Source: Marixanthotalea marina (lineage in GTDB: Bacteria; Bacteroidota; Bacteroidia; Flavobacteriales; Flavobacteriaceae). From it: a DNA stretch of 64,000 bases. The notes under the pieces are model-generated. The model did not search any database. It saw nothing but the letters and a program-made list of their open reading frames with translations, and had not been told where the DNA came from. Where the stretch lies: the NCBI GenBank assembly GCA_018883545.1, contig JAHLEH010000011.1, forward strand, positions 25,796 through 89,795, given 5' to 3'. The position numbers and the translations under genes were made by a program. Every line of letters starts with the position of its first letter. The first letter of the stretch is position 1. Of the stretch, positions 35,301-45,024 are shown piece by piece.

Positions 35301-35308
35301 TACTTTTG
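35301..35308 (+). promoter_or_regulatory. -7 box just before prfB
   Basis: TACTTTTG fits TAnnTTTG and ends 4 bases before the prfB ATG. If used, the mRNA would be nearly leaderless. Could be coincidence in AT-rich DNA. Confidence 0.4.
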
Positions 35309-35312
35309 CTTC

Positions 35313-36422
35313 ATGATTACACAAGAGCAACTGGCAGATCTTAGTAAACGAAAAGATAAGCTAAAAACATATTTAGAGATTGATAAAAAGCAGATTCTTA
35401 TTCAAAATGAAGAAGAAAAAGTAGCCAATCCCGAGTTTTGGAACGACCCCAAAGAGGCTGAGGCCGTTATGAAAAATCTACGTTCACTAAAAAAATGGGT
35501 GCAGGATTACAATACCATTGCTACCCAAATTGAAGAATTGGAAATTCTGTTTGATTTCTACAAAGATGGTGAAGCTTCAGAACAGGAAATTATAGAACTT
35601 CATAAAAAACTAACTTTATTTTTAGAAGAGGTAGAGTTCAGGAATATGCTATCTGATGAAGGCGATAGCTTAAGCGCCGTATTACAGATTACTGCTGGTG
35701 CTGGCGGTACTGAAAGTTGCGATTGGGCCAGTATGCTCATGCGTATGTACTTGATGTATGCAGAGAAAAGTGGCTTTAAAGTGAAGGAACTTAACTTTCA
35801 AGAAGGCGATGTCGCGGGCATTAAAACGGTAACCCTAGAGATTGAAGGCGAATTTGCCTTTGGTTGGCTAAAAGGCGAGAATGGGGTACACCGTTTGGTA
35901 CGCATCTCGCCGTTTGACAGTAATGCCAAGCGTCATACCAGTTTTGCATCGGTGTATGTGTATCCGTTGGTAGATGATACCATTGAAATAGAAATTAACC
36001 CAGCCGATATTGAAATCACTACGGCGCGTTCCAGTGGTGCTGGCGGACAGAACGTTAATAAAGTAGAAACCAAAGTACAGTTGACACACAAACCTACGGG
36101 CATTCAAATATCCTGTTCTGAAACACGCTCGCAGCATGATAACAGGGCAAGAGCCATGCAAATGTTGAAATCGCAGTTGTATGAGATTGAATTGCAAAAA
36201 CAAATGGCACAACGGGACGATATCGAGGCTGGTAAAATGAAAATAGAGTGGGGTAGCCAAATACGAAATTATGTAATGCATCCCTACAAATTGGTGAAAG
36301 ACGTGCGAACCAGTCACGAAACAGGTAACGTAGATGCTGTTATGAATGGCGATATTACCCCGTTTTTAAAAGCTTATTTAATGATGATGGGCCAAAAAGA
36401 GGAAACGCCAGACACTTTATAA
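35313..36422 (+). CDS. prfB: Peptide chain release factor 2
   Basis: 369 residues. Codon-recognition tripeptide SPF ([15 protein letters not shown]) and the catalytic GGQ ([12 protein letters not shown]) identify RF2, which reads UGA and UAA. Unlike E. coli, the frame is continuous through the region where the programmed +1 frameshift lies (LKTYLEID instead of an internal UGA), so the classic autoregulation is absent. Five bases before the HAD gene. Confidence 0.97.
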   Translation: MITQEQLADLSKRKDKLKTYLEIDKKQILIQNEEEKVANPEFWNDPKEAEAVMKNLRSLKKWVQDYNTIATQIEELEILFDFYKDGEASEQEIIELHKKLTLFLEEVEFRNMLSDEGDSLSAVLQITAGAGGTESCDWASMLMRMYLMYAEKSGFKVKELNFQEGDVAGIKTVTLEIEGEFAFGWLKGENGVHRLVRISPFDSNAKRHTSFASVYVYPLVDDTIEIEINPADIEITTARSSGAGGQNVNKVETKVQLTHKPTGIQISCSETRSQHDNRARAMQMLKSQLYEIELQKQMAQRDDIEAGKMKIEWGSQIRNYVMHPYKLVKDVRTSHETGNVDAVMNGDITPFLKAYLMMMGQKEETPDTL

Positions 36423-36427
36423 TTATA

Positions 36428-37051
36428 ATGAAAAAAATAGATACGATTATTTTTGACTTGGGAGGTGTTTTAATCGATTGGAACCCAAGATATGTGTATA
36501 GAGATGTTTTTAATGGCGATACACAAAAAGTAGATTGGTTTTTAGAGAACATTTGTACCCATGATTGGAATGAAAACCAAGATGCTGGTTATCCGCTAGT
36601 GCAAGCTACCCAAGATTTGGTCGAACAATTTCCAGATTACGAAAGCGAAATAAAAGCATTTTACGGACGTTGGGAAGAGATGTTGGGCGGTGCCATTAAT
36701 GAAACAGTACAGATTCTAGATAAGCTTATAAATTCTAAAAAATATAAGGTTGTCGCATTGACCAATTGGAGCCACGAAACCTTTCCTATTGCCCAGGCGA
36801 GGTATGATTTTTTACAGTGGTTTGAAGGTATTATAGTCTCTGGTGAAGAAAAAACAAGAAAACCTTTTGAGGACATTTATCACCTAACCTTAAATCGGTT
36901 TGGCATTAATCCTGAAAAATCCATTTTCATTGATGACAATTTAAGAAATATTGAAGCAGCCAATGCGTTGGGAATTAATGGGATTCATTTTAAAGGGGCA
37001 GAAGCGCTTAAAGAAACTTTAAAAACATATAATATAAATTTAGATGATTAA
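36428..37051 (+). CDS. HAD-superfamily hydrolase (subclass IA)
   Basis: 207 residues. Motif I FDLGGVLIDW (nucleophile Asp), motif II ALTNWSHET, motif III Lys in TRKPFEDIY, motif IV IFIDDNLRN. Resembles YihX-like sugar-phosphate phosphatases or haloacid dehalogenase-type HADs; substrate unknown. Ends overlapping the ArsC-like gene by 8 bases, so the two are co-translated. Confidence 0.85.
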   Translation: MKKIDTIIFDLGGVLIDWNPRYVYRDVFNGDTQKVDWFLENICTHDWNENQDAGYPLVQATQDLVEQFPDYESEIKAFYGRWEEMLGGAINETVQILDKLINSKKYKVVALTNWSHETFPIAQARYDFLQWFEGIIVSGEEKTRKPFEDIYHLTLNRFGINPEKSIFIDDNLRNIEAANALGINGIHFKGAEALKETLKTYNINLDD

Positions 37052-37385
37052 AATATATCACAATAACAGATGCCGAAAATCTAGAAGCGGATTGGAAATT
37101 TTAGAACAATCGGGCCAACCTTTCGAAGTTATTAAATATTTAGAGGATATACCTTCGGAAAAGGAACTAAAGGAGTTAATCAAACTTTTAGGCATTAAAC
37201 CTATAGAATTGGTTAGAAAAAATGAAGCCATTTGGAAAGACAACTTTAAGGGTAAGGATTTGAGCGACGCTGATATTATCAAAGCTATGGTTGAAAATCC
37301 AAAATTAATAGAACGCCCCATTGTGGTCAATGGCAAAAAAGCGGTGGTGGGAAGGCCGCCTGAAACTATTTTAGATATTATTTAG
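37044..37385 (+). CDS. ArsC/Spx-family thioredoxin-fold protein
   Basis: 113 residues, thioredoxin-like fold with a single active Cys in HNNRCRKSR and the family Arg/Pro end ERPIVVNGKKAVVGRPPE. Matches glutaredoxin-dependent arsenate reductases (ArsC) but also YfgD-like proteins of unknown target. No ars genes nearby, so an arsenate role is not supported by context. Starts inside the HAD gene and its stop overlaps the convergent gene's stop. Confidence 0.85.
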   Translation: MIKIYHNNRCRKSRSGLEILEQSGQPFEVIKYLEDIPSEKELKELIKLLGIKPIELVRKNEAIWKDNFKGKDLSDADIIKAMVENPKLIERPIVVNGKKAVVGRPPETILDII

Positions 37386-38089
37386 TAAGTTTCTATAATA
37401 TCCAGTTCCATACCAAATACCAAAAGTTTATGGAACGTGGGCAATAATGCACCAGTTTCTGTGGTTTCCCAATCGGTCCAAGTGGCTTCCAGTCCGTCGA
37501 TAGGCAAAATGGAGGCCCAGATCTTAAAACTTAAGGGCTTTCCGTTCGCATCTAACTCCCATAAATAGGAATCTCCCGGTGTGACACCGCCAGAATTATA
37601 GGTTACTAGAAATGAATTGTCATCTATTAATTTGCGCTCAACATCTTTGTTGAATACTGTGTAAGGAGCCGTTAGCCAAAAGGAATCGTTGTAAAAATGT
37701 TTTAGGGCTTTGTCTTTAAGTTCTTTGGCCATATCGTTTTCAACCTTAAAACTGTGTACATACGATTTGCTTAACCCTAAATTATTTAAGTTAAGGGTTA
37801 CTCTATAATCTTTCCAGTAAACATCGCAAATGTTTTGGTCTTTATGCCATTCGTAGCGCCTTCTGTTGCTAAAGTTCCACGCTATGTAGCTGGTATTTTT
37901 GTAAGCTTCATAGTTTAATGTTTCTAGCATTTTAATAGCAAGGGCATCGGCTTTTTCACCAGGAATACCATTTGGTAAATCTTCGTTGTACTTAAAAAAA
38001 ACATAGCCAAAAAGTAATAAACTGGGAAGTGTGAGGAATATAATAACCCCAGTTACTATTTTGAGTATTTTTTTGGATTTGGCGCTCAC
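37382..38089 (-). CDS. Conserved-looking membrane-anchored protein, unknown
   Basis: 235 residues with one N-terminal membrane helix (about 8-30), then an extracytoplasmic domain with many aromatic residues (SYIAWNFSNRRRYEWHKD, WTDWETTETGALLPT). No catalytic motif I recognise. Convergent with the ArsC-like gene, sharing stop-codon bases. Preceded by 154 bases without a visible element. Confidence 0.6.
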   Translation of the reverse strand: MSAKSKKILKIVTGVIIFLTLPSLLLFGYVFFKYNEDLPNGIPGEKADALAIKMLETLNYEAYKNTSYIAWNFSNRRRYEWHKDQNICDVYWKDYRVTLNLNNLGLSKSYVHSFKVENDMAKELKDKALKHFYNDSFWLTAPYTVFNKDVERKLIDDNSFLVTYNSGGVTPGDSYLWELDANGKPLSFKIWASILPIDGLEATWTDWETTETGALLPTFHKLLVFGMELDIIETY

Positions 38090-38243
38090 TCGGTTGATTA
38101 TCTTTTTATTATGAAAAAATAATAATTGCTAAAATATTAAATACAGCCCATTCAATGAAGTAAAAGCCATTAAAAACGATAGGGGTTATTTCCTTTCGAT
38201 TATCTGTAAATGACTTGGTATTTTAACCCTTAAAAAAAGAATT

Positions 38244-38846
38244 CTACCGACTCCTTTTATCGCTGAGTTCCTTGAGCCTTAATTTGGAAAAAGTAATGAG
38301 ATCATTAAAAAAATGGGTGAACTCAGCTTCAAACGCGTCATAAAAAAGTTCGAGTTCATTAACGGCTTCGTTCATGCCAGAGCGGTTTTTGGTGCGTCGG
38401 TTCATGCCTTCCAGAACCTTTGAGATGCCATCAATAGAGGCGTAGCTCAACAACCAATTGTCGGCCAGCATATAGGGCATCATTTTCCGTATTCTCTGAG
38501 GTAATATTTCGTAGTGTTTTTCTAAAGAAGCATAAAAATTATCGGCATAAATTTCTAAAGGAATATCACAATAGTGTGACCAATTTTTAGCTAAAAAATG
38601 ATCGTAGAGAATGTCGACAATAACACCAGAATAATGGCCGTATTTTTCGTGTAGTCGTTTAGTACTCAACCGTACGGTTTCGTGTGCATCGGTATACGTA
38701 TCAATATTTCTGTGCAGTAAAATGCCAGTTTGTATTTCTGCTGGGAATTTTTTGTAATCGTTGCCTTTTATGCCATCGGCAATAAAGTTGCCAATGGTTA
38801 CAAGGTCATTATCTCCAGAAAGAAAAATATGGGCTAGAAAATTCAT
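38244..38846 (-). CDS. acpH: Acyl carrier protein phosphodiesterase
   Basis: 200 residues, all-helical HD-like fold. Starts MNFLAHIFLS with NFIADGIKG, GILLHRNIDTYTD and VIVDILYDHFLAKNW, which carry the metal-binding His and Asp residues of AcpH/DUF479. Removes 4'-phosphopantetheine from holo-ACP. Divergent from glmM. Confidence 0.9.
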   Translation of the reverse strand: MNFLAHIFLSGDNDLVTIGNFIADGIKGNDYKKFPAEIQTGILLHRNIDTYTDAHETVRLSTKRLHEKYGHYSGVIVDILYDHFLAKNWSHYCDIPLEIYADNFYASLEKHYEILPQRIRKMMPYMLADNWLLSYASIDGISKVLEGMNRRTKNRSGMNEAVNELELFYDAFEAEFTHFFNDLITFSKLRLKELSDKRSR

Positions 38847-38892
38847 TGGTGTAATTTACAAATTACGTTTTTACATTTACAAGTTATAAGTA

Positions 38893-38900
38893 TATATTTG
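38893..38900 (+). promoter_or_regulatory. -7 promoter box of glmM
   Basis: TATATTTG matches TAnnTTTG, 21 bases before the glmM ATG. No good -33 TTTG is seen. Confidence 0.5.
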
Positions 38901-38921
38901 TTTTAAAATTCTTAATAAGGT

Positions 38922-40310
38922 ATGACATTAATAAAATCAATTTCAGGAATAAGGGGCACTATTGGTGGTGCTGTTGGAGACAATTTAACGCCCATTGATG
39001 CGGTAAAATTTGCAGCAGCTTACGGTGTTTGGGTCAAGCAGCAACGTAATAAAGACAATTATAGGGTTGTAGTTGGAAGGGATGCCCGTATTTCTGGGAA
39101 CATGATTCAGAATTTAGTAATGCATACCTTGGTCGGTATGGGGATTCACGTGATTGATTTAGGCCTATCTACTACACCAACCGTAGAAATGGCTGTGCCT
39201 ATGGAGCATGCCGACGGCGGTATTATTTTAACGGCCAGTCACAATCCCAAACAATGGAACGCCCTTAAGTTATTGAATAGTGATGGTGAATTTTTAAATG
39301 CTGTTGAAGGAGCCAAAATTTTGGAAATTGCCGAAAGTAATGATATTTCTTTTGCGGATGTTGATAGCTTGGGGAAAATAACCAAAAACAAAGCATATTT
39401 CGATTTGCATATTATTGAGGTCTTGGATTTAGATGTAGTAAACGTACCAGCTATTGAAAATGCCAAGTTTAAAGTGGTGGTTGATGGTGTAAACTCCACA
39501 GGCGGTATCGTCATTCCGTTATTGTTGGAGCGTTTGGGAGTGCATGTGGTGAAATTGTACTGTGAGCCTAACGGACAGTTTCCGCACAATCCGGAACCAT
39601 TGAAAGAACATTTAACCGATTTGTCTAAAAAAGTAGTTGAAACGGGAGCTGATTTCGGTATTGTGGTAGACCCCGATGTGGATCGTCTGGCGTTTATGGA
39701 CGAAAATGGTGAGATGTTTGGTGAAGAATACACTTTGGTGGCCTGTGCCGATTATGTATTGAGTAGAACCCCTGGAAATACGGTTAGTAATTTGAGTTCT
39801 ACAAGGGCATTAAAAGATATCACCGAAAAGTATGGAGGTACTTATGAAGCCAGTGCTGTGGGCGAGGTAAATGTGGTAAGCCTTATGAAAAAGAACAAGG
39901 TGGTTATTGGCGGCGAAGGCAATGGTGGTATTATTTATCCAGCATCGCATTATGGGCGTGATGCTTTGGTAGGCATTGCCTTGTTTTTAAGTTTGTTGGC
40001 CGATAGAAATATGAGTGTGAGTGAACTCAGAAAAACCTATCCGAGTTACTTTATGAGCAAAAAGAAAATAGAATTAACACCAGGGTTGGATGTTGACGGC
40101 ATTTTAAAAACCATAGAAAGCCGTTATAAGAATGAACAGTTAACCACCATTGATGGTGTTAAAATAGACTTTCCTGAGAGTTGGGTGCACTTACGTAAAA
40201 GCAATACAGAACCCATTATTCGTATATATACCGAGGCCAAATCGCAACAAGAAGCGGATGCCTTGGCAGATAGATTTATTAAGGAGTTAAGTGAAATAGC
40301 TAATATTTAA
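38922..40310 (+). CDS. glmM: Phosphoglucosamine mutase
   Basis: 462 residues, four-domain alpha-D-phosphohexomutase. Phosphoserine loop TASHNPKQW with Ser106, metal loop DPDVDRLAF, sugar-binding GEGNGG, and phosphate-binding RKSNTEPIIRIYTEA. Converts glucosamine-6-P to glucosamine-1-P for UDP-GlcNAc. Sequence is of the archaeal/Bacteroidota type rather than E. coli GlmM length pattern, so phosphomannomutase activity is also possible. Its stop is followed with no spacer by a repeat element. Confidence 0.88.
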   Translation: MTLIKSISGIRGTIGGAVGDNLTPIDAVKFAAAYGVWVKQQRNKDNYRVVVGRDARISGNMIQNLVMHTLVGMGIHVIDLGLSTTPTVEMAVPMEHADGGIILTASHNPKQWNALKLLNSDGEFLNAVEGAKILEIAESNDISFADVDSLGKITKNKAYFDLHIIEVLDLDVVNVPAIENAKFKVVVDGVNSTGGIVIPLLLERLGVHVVKLYCEPNGQFPHNPEPLKEHLTDLSKKVVETGADFGIVVDPDVDRLAFMDENGEMFGEEYTLVACADYVLSRTPGNTVSNLSSTRALKDITEKYGGTYEASAVGEVNVVSLMKKNKVVIGGEGNGGIIYPASHYGRDALVGIALFLSLLADRNMSVSELRKTYPSYFMSKKKIELTPGLDVDGILKTIESRYKNEQLTTIDGVKIDFPESWVHLRKSNTEPIIRIYTEAKSQQEADALADRFIKELSEIANI

Positions 40311-40440
40311 CGTCATTACGAGGAGCGTAGCGACGAAGTAATCTCACGATTTAAGTCTTTCTGTAATGAGAAACGACCGGCGGCAGTCTCTTTGAAATAA
40401 GCAGATTGCCACGACTTTTTTTAAAAGTCTCGCAATGACA
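40311..40440. repeat. CGTCATTACGAG element, copy 1 of a tandem pair
   Basis: Starts CGTCATTACGAG right after the glmM stop and ends TCGCAATGACA; inner GAAGTAATCTCACG against CAGATTGCC. Roughly 130 bp, no coding potential. Eight bases separate it from copy 2. Confidence 0.85.
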
Positions 40441-40448
40441 TGGTCAAA

Positions 40449-40577
40449 CGTCATTACGAGGAATCCCGACAGGTATCGGGAGTCGAAGTAATCTCACGTA
40501 AAAGAACTACTAAATTATTGAACAGATTACTTCACTTTAGTCTGTTTTGAGCGGCAGTCGAAAGATTCGCAATGACG
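40449..40577. repeat. CGTCATTACGAG element, copy 2
   Basis: Starts CGTCATTACGAG and ends TCGCAATGACG; inner inverted GAAGTAATCTC / GATTACTTC and an extra ATCCCGACAGGTATCGGGA hairpin. Together with copy 1 it fills the space between glmM and the convergent acyltransferase, where it may serve as terminator. Confidence 0.85.
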
Positions 40578-40584
40578 TTGTTGT

Positions 40585-41460
40585 TTATTTCTTATGCCTA
40601 TGCTTCCAACGCTTATGGGTCCAGAAATAATATTCTGGCGCTTCGTAGATTTGCTTTTCAACCTCACGTAAAAACATATCTGTAAGCTCGTAGTCTTTGT
40701 AAATTTTAGGGTCTTCAGCAAGCGTAATGATTTCCGCTTCGTAATAACCACGTTTCACTTTGTTGACTTTTAAATAGGCAGTGGTTAAATCTAATTTTTT
40801 AGCCAAGCGTTCTGCACCGGTAAAGCAAGGCACATTTATTCCCATAAACTCGCCCCAATACACTTCTTTGGTGAGTCTTGGTGATTGGTCGCTTAAAAAA
40901 CCAGTGATACTTTTTACGCCTTTGGCTTCATTGTCGTTTATAATGCTAATGGTTTCTTTGGTACTAATTAAATCGGTATTGAATTTAGAACGGATGTTTT
41001 TAACCAATCTGTCAAAATAGCTATTTGCAAGTGGCTTGTAAACAGCCAATCCTTTAAAATTGATGTACTGTTGAATCACGATGGACCATTCCCAGCTGGC
41101 GTAATGGCCAAATATTAAAATGATGCTTTTATTTAAAGATTCCAGTCTTTTCAGTTCTTCTGGATTTAATATTTTAAAGCGTTTTTTTAGTTCGGTTTCA
41201 GAAATGGTCATGGTTTTTACCATTTCCAAAAACATATCGCATAAATGGCGGTAAAACTTCTTTCTTATAGTTGCAATTTCTTTTTCGGATTTCTCAGGAA
41301 ACACCAGTTTTAAATTTTCGGTCACTGTTTTTTTTCTGTAGCCAACAATGTAGTAGAGTATAATGTAAACCTTATAAGAGAACAAGTAAAGCAATCTAAA
41401 GGGTAAAATGGAAATGAGCCACAATAACGGATAAACTAAAATATAAACTAGAAATTGCAT
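40585..41460 (-). CDS. LpxL/HtrB-type lipid A acyltransferase
   Basis: 291 residues, N-terminal membrane helices then the LPLAT domain. The HxxxxE catalytic motif is in GHYASWEWS, with FLSDQSPR and a VPCFTGAERLAKK stretch typical of late lipid A acyltransferases. Adds a secondary acyl chain to lipid A at the inner membrane; Bacteroidota usually have one such enzyme. Convergent with glmM across two repeat copies. Confidence 0.9.
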   Translation of the reverse strand: MQFLVYILVYPLLWLISILPFRLLYLFSYKVYIILYYIVGYRKKTVTENLKLVFPEKSEKEIATIRKKFYRHLCDMFLEMVKTMTISETELKKRFKILNPEELKRLESLNKSIILIFGHYASWEWSIVIQQYINFKGLAVYKPLANSYFDRLVKNIRSKFNTDLISTKETISIINDNEAKGVKSITGFLSDQSPRLTKEVYWGEFMGINVPCFTGAERLAKKLDLTTAYLKVNKVKRGYYEAEIITLAEDPKIYKDYELTDMFLREVEKQIYEAPEYYFWTHKRWKHRHKK

Positions 41461-41514
41461 GAATTAATTTTAGATTTGCAAATATATATCATTTAGAAAT
41501 TAAACATTTATACT

Positions 41515-42165
41515 ATGGGTAATTTAGATATTATCACCATTGTTATTATTGCTGCCAACGTTATTATTTCCTATAAAGGATTTGGCGATTTTTCTTTTTT
41601 TGAAAAGTATAAGTTTCAGGTGGGTGCAGTGCAGAGGGGTGAAAAAATACGTATGTTCAGTTCGGGCTTTTTGCATGTAGACACACAGCATTTATTGTTC
41701 AACATGATAACACTTTACTTTTTTTCGGGTGTTATTGTAGATTATTTGGGGCAATTCAACTTCATTATCATCTATTTTGCCAGCTTAATGTTTGGTAGTT
41801 TGTTGTCACTGTACTTTCACAAAAACGAATACTATTATAGTGCTGTTGGCGCTAGTGGTGCTGTAACCGGTGTTTTATATTCTGCTATTTTATTGCAACC
41901 GGGCATGAGTTTGTACCTTCTTTTCGTTCCCATTCCCATTCCAGCCTATATTTTTGGTATCGGTTATTTATTGTATTCTATTTATGGTATGAAAAACAGG
42001 GTTGGCAACATTGGTCACGATGCCCATTTTGGAGGTGCTGTGGGAGGTTATGTATTTACATTGCTTTTGTATCCGTCATTGTTCCAATCCAACCTTCTAA
42101 TGATTGTGTTATTGGCCATTCCTATTGTATTATTGTATGTTTTAAAGAAAGCGGGGAAGATATAA
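41515..42165 (+). CDS. Rhomboid-family intramembrane serine protease
   Basis: 216 residues, six predicted membrane helices. Nucleophile Ser in GASGAVTG, catalytic His in HDAHFGGAVGG, and the early helix-2 pattern SSGFLHVDTQHLLFNM. Cleaves membrane proteins within the bilayer; substrate unknown. 54 bases from the divergent acyltransferase. Confidence 0.93.
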   Translation: MGNLDIITIVIIAANVIISYKGFGDFSFFEKYKFQVGAVQRGEKIRMFSSGFLHVDTQHLLFNMITLYFFSGVIVDYLGQFNFIIIYFASLMFGSLLSLYFHKNEYYYSAVGASGAVTGVLYSAILLQPGMSLYLLFVPIPIPAYIFGIGYLLYSIYGMKNRVGNIGHDAHFGGAVGGYVFTLLLYPSLFQSNLLMIVLLAIPIVLLYVLKKAGKI

Positions 42166-42412
42166 ATCTCTCAAAGAATCTAAGTTCCAACGTTAATATA
42201 AGGAGCCTAAAAACTTAGTAACTTTGTAGCTTTGCATCTTCGAATCTTAGCAACTCAAATTCAGTTTATGGCATAACTATTGAAATTATAGTGTGAACCA
42301 ACAAAGGGTTTTGAATTTAAATAGTTGATTTTTAGCACTTTGTTTGTTTTTAATAATTTTAATGTTAATATTGTTCGGTTTGTTTTAATGACAGATTGAC
42401 TTAAATAGATAT
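42166..42412. other. Intergenic region before lon
   Basis: 247 bases without a gene. It contains an AACTTAGTAACTTTGTAGC-type segment (about 42209-42252) of the low-complexity kind common between flavobacterial genes, then AT-rich DNA with no -7 box or palindrome that I would defend. The dnaK-type heat-shock site is not present here. Confidence 0.5.
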
Positions 42413-44863
42413 ATGAAGAAATCTAATTTTATTACACTTGACAGTTTGTCATTACAGGAATTCGATGAAAACTCAGAATTGATTCCTTTAATGACACCTG
42501 AGGATGAAGAAGAAATAAATAACGAAGAGTTGCCAGAAACACTGCCAATATTGTCTTTAAGGAACACCGTTTTGTTTCCTGGTGTGGTTATTCCCATTAC
42601 TGCGGGGCGCGATAAATCCATTCGCCTAATTAACGACGCTAATAAAGGGAGTAAGGTTATTGGTGTTGTTTCGCAAAAGGATGAATCCCAAGAAGACCCA
42701 TCAGTTAAAGATATTTACGAAACAGGTACAGTTGCCAAGATTTTGCGTGTTTTAAAAATGCCCGATGGCAATGTAACGGTTATCATTCAAGGTAAAAAGC
42801 GCTTTAAAGTGGCCGAGGTTATTACTGAAGACCCCTATATGAATGCAACCATTCGTGAATTACCAGAAGCCAAACCAGCAACAAGCAACAAGGAGTTTCA
42901 TGCCATTATCGATTCTATAAAAGATTTGGCATTGCAAATAATAAAGGAAAGCCCGAATATTCCAAGTGAAGCATCGTTTGCTATAAAAAACATAGAGAGC
43001 AATTCATTTTTGGTGAATTTTGTATCGTCTAATATGAATCTTTCAGTAGCTGAAAAGCAAAAGTTATTGGAGATAGACGACCTTAAAAAACGTGCTTTGG
43101 CGACCTTAAAATTCATGAATGTTGAGTTTCAGAAATTGGAGCTTAAGAATGATATTCAGTCCAAGGTGCAAATGGATATGAGTCAACAGCAACGTGAATA
43201 TTTCCTGCATCAGCAAATGAAAACCATTCAAGAGGAATTGGGTGGTGTAAGCCATGATGAGGAAATTGAAGAAATGCGTTTGCGTGCTGAGGAAAAAGAT
43301 TGGGATGAAAAAGTAGCTAAGCATTTTGAGAAAGAATTAGCCAAAATGCAGCGTATGAATCCGCAAGTAGCAGAATATTCCATTCAACGTAACTATTTGG
43401 ATTTGTTTTTAGACTTGCCTTGGAATCATTTCAGTAAAGATAAATTCGATTTAAAACGCGCTAAGAAAATTTTAGACAGAGACCACTTTGGCTTGGAAGA
43501 TGTGAAGCGTCGTATTATAGAATATTTAGCGGTTTTAAAACTGCGTAACGATATGAAATCGCCCATTTTATGCTTGTACGGTCCTCCTGGCGTCGGTAAA
43601 ACATCGTTGGGTAAATCCATTGCCGAAGCGTTGGGTAGGGAGTATGTGCGTATTTCGTTAGGCGGTTTACGTGATGAAGCCGAAATTCGAGGGCATAGAA
43701 AAACCTACATTGGCGCCATGCCAGGGCGAATCATTCAAAGTTTGAAAAAGGCTGGTACATCTAACCCTGTGTTTGTATTGGATGAGATTGATAAATTATC
43801 CAATTCGCATCAAGGCGATCCATCGTCTGCAATGTTAGAAGTTTTGGATCCAGAACAAAACAGTGAGTTCTATGATAACTTCTTGGAAATGGGCTACGAC
43901 CTTTCTAAAGTTATGTTTATAGCCACATCCAATAGTTTGGCAACCATTCAGCCTGCCTTGCGAGACCGCATGGAAATTATAAACGTTACGGGCTATACCA
44001 TTGAAGAAAAAGTAGAAATTGCTAAGCGTCATTTATTGCCAAAGCAATTAAAAGAACATGGGCTTTCTAGTGAGCACTTGAAAATTGGTAAACCGCAATT
44101 GGAAAAAATTGTTGAAGGGTATACCAGAGAATCGGGTGTTCGTGGTTTGGAAAAACAAATAGCAAAAATGGTGCGTTATGCTGCCAAAAACATTGCTATG
44201 GAGGAAGACTATAATGTTAAGGTCACTAACGAAGATATTATTGAAGTATTGGGCGGGCCAAAAATGGAGCGCGACAAATACGAGAACAATAATGTGGCTG
44301 GTGTGGTAACAGGTTTGGCTTGGACAAGTGTTGGGGGAGATATTTTATTTATAGAATCCATTCTCTCTAAAGGTAAAGGCAACATGACCATCACAGGGAA
44401 TTTGGGCACTGTTATGAAAGAATCGGCTACCATTGCTATGGAATATATAAAATCAAATGCAGAAACGTTTGGCATCGATAATTCTGTTTTTGAGAATTAC
44501 AATGTGCATATACATGTGCCGGAGGGTGCCACGCCAAAAGATGGACCTAGTGCTGGTATTACCATGTTAACATCTTTAGTTTCCTTATTCACTCAAAAGA
44601 AAGTAAAGAAAAGTTTGGCCATGACGGGAGAAATAACCTTGCGCGGTAAAGTATTGCCCGTTGGAGGTATTAAGGAAAAGATTTTGGCAGCTAAAAGAGC
44701 TAGAATAAAAGAAATAATTCTCTGTGAAGAAAACAGACGTGATATTGAGGAAATTAAGCCAGAATATCTAAAAGGATTAACTTTCCATTATGTAACTGAT
44801 ATGAGTGATGTTATAAATATTGCCGTCACAAACCAAAAAGTAACAAACGCTAAAAAGCTTTAA
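42413..44863 (+). CDS. lon: ATP-dependent protease Lon
   Basis: 816 residues. N-terminal substrate domain (about 40-235), coiled coil, AAA+ module with Walker A GPPGVGKT and Walker [10 protein letters not shown], and the Lon protease domain with Ser713 in KDGPSAGIT and the Lys partner in [13 protein letters not shown]. Degrades misfolded and regulatory proteins in the cytosol. Followed by an unusual terminator with an embedded repeat. Confidence 0.98.
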   Translation: MKKSNFITLDSLSLQEFDENSELIPLMTPEDEEEINNEELPETLPILSLRNTVLFPGVVIPITAGRDKSIRLINDANKGSKVIGVVSQKDESQEDPSVKDIYETGTVAKILRVLKMPDGNVTVIIQGKKRFKVAEVITEDPYMNATIRELPEAKPATSNKEFHAIIDSIKDLALQIIKESPNIPSEASFAIKNIESNSFLVNFVSSNMNLSVAEKQKLLEIDDLKKRALATLKFMNVEFQKLELKNDIQSKVQMDMSQQQREYFLHQQMKTIQEELGGVSHDEEIEEMRLRAEEKDWDEKVAKHFEKELAKMQRMNPQVAEYSIQRNYLDLFLDLPWNHFSKDKFDLKRAKKILDRDHFGLEDVKRRIIEYLAVLKLRNDMKSPILCLYGPPGVGKTSLGKSIAEALGREYVRISLGGLRDEAEIRGHRKTYIGAMPGRIIQSLKKAGTSNPVFVLDEIDKLSNSHQGDPSSAMLEVLDPEQNSEFYDNFLEMGYDLSKVMFIATSNSLATIQPALRDRMEIINVTGYTIEEKVEIAKRHLLPKQLKEHGLSSEHLKIGKPQLEKIVEGYTRESGVRGLEKQIAKMVRYAAKNIAMEEDYNVKVTNEDIIEVLGGPKMERDKYENNNVAGVVTGLAWTSVGGDILFIESILSKGKGNMTITGNLGTVMKESATIAMEYIKSNAETFGIDNSVFENYNVHIHVPEGATPKDGPSAGITMLTSLVSLFTQKKVKKSLAMTGEITLRGKVLPVGGIKEKILAAKRARIKEIILCEENRRDIEEIKPEYLKGLTFHYVTDMSDVINIAVTNQKVTNAKKL

Positions 44864-44878
44864 AGTAAATTTTATTAT

Positions 44879-44965
44879 AGAAGCTGGGTAAAAAAGATGT
44901 TTTCGTCAACCTGAAACAAGTTCAGAATGACGACCTTCAAACTTTTACCCAGCTTCTTTTTGTTT
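44879..44965 (+). terminator. Long-stem terminator of lon with a repeat inside its loop
   Basis: 15-bp perfect arms AGAAGCTGGGTAAAA (44879-44893) and TTTTACCCAGCTTCT (44943-44957) with a T-rich tail. The 49-base loop carries a second hairpin, CGTCA / TGACG with CTGAA / TTCAG, which is the same dispersed element as 27681-27709. Confidence 0.85.
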
Positions 44966-45024
44966 TAAAATAAATGATACTTCTTACCGTTTTAAGATAG
45001 ATTTACTTTCTTTGTGCTATAAAT

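Noticed and set aside
35868..36317. 149-residue open frame antisense to prfB
   Set aside because: Shadow frame with compositional bias (His/Phe/Tyr-rich), no plausible promoter or domain.
37044..37385. Arsenic resistance locus
   Set aside because: Only one ArsC-like gene, paired with a HAD phosphatase; no ArsR, ArsB or Acr3.
39239..39733. 164-residue open frame antisense to glmM
   Set aside because: Ser/Thr/Lys-rich shadow of the glmM coding strand, no start context, no family features.
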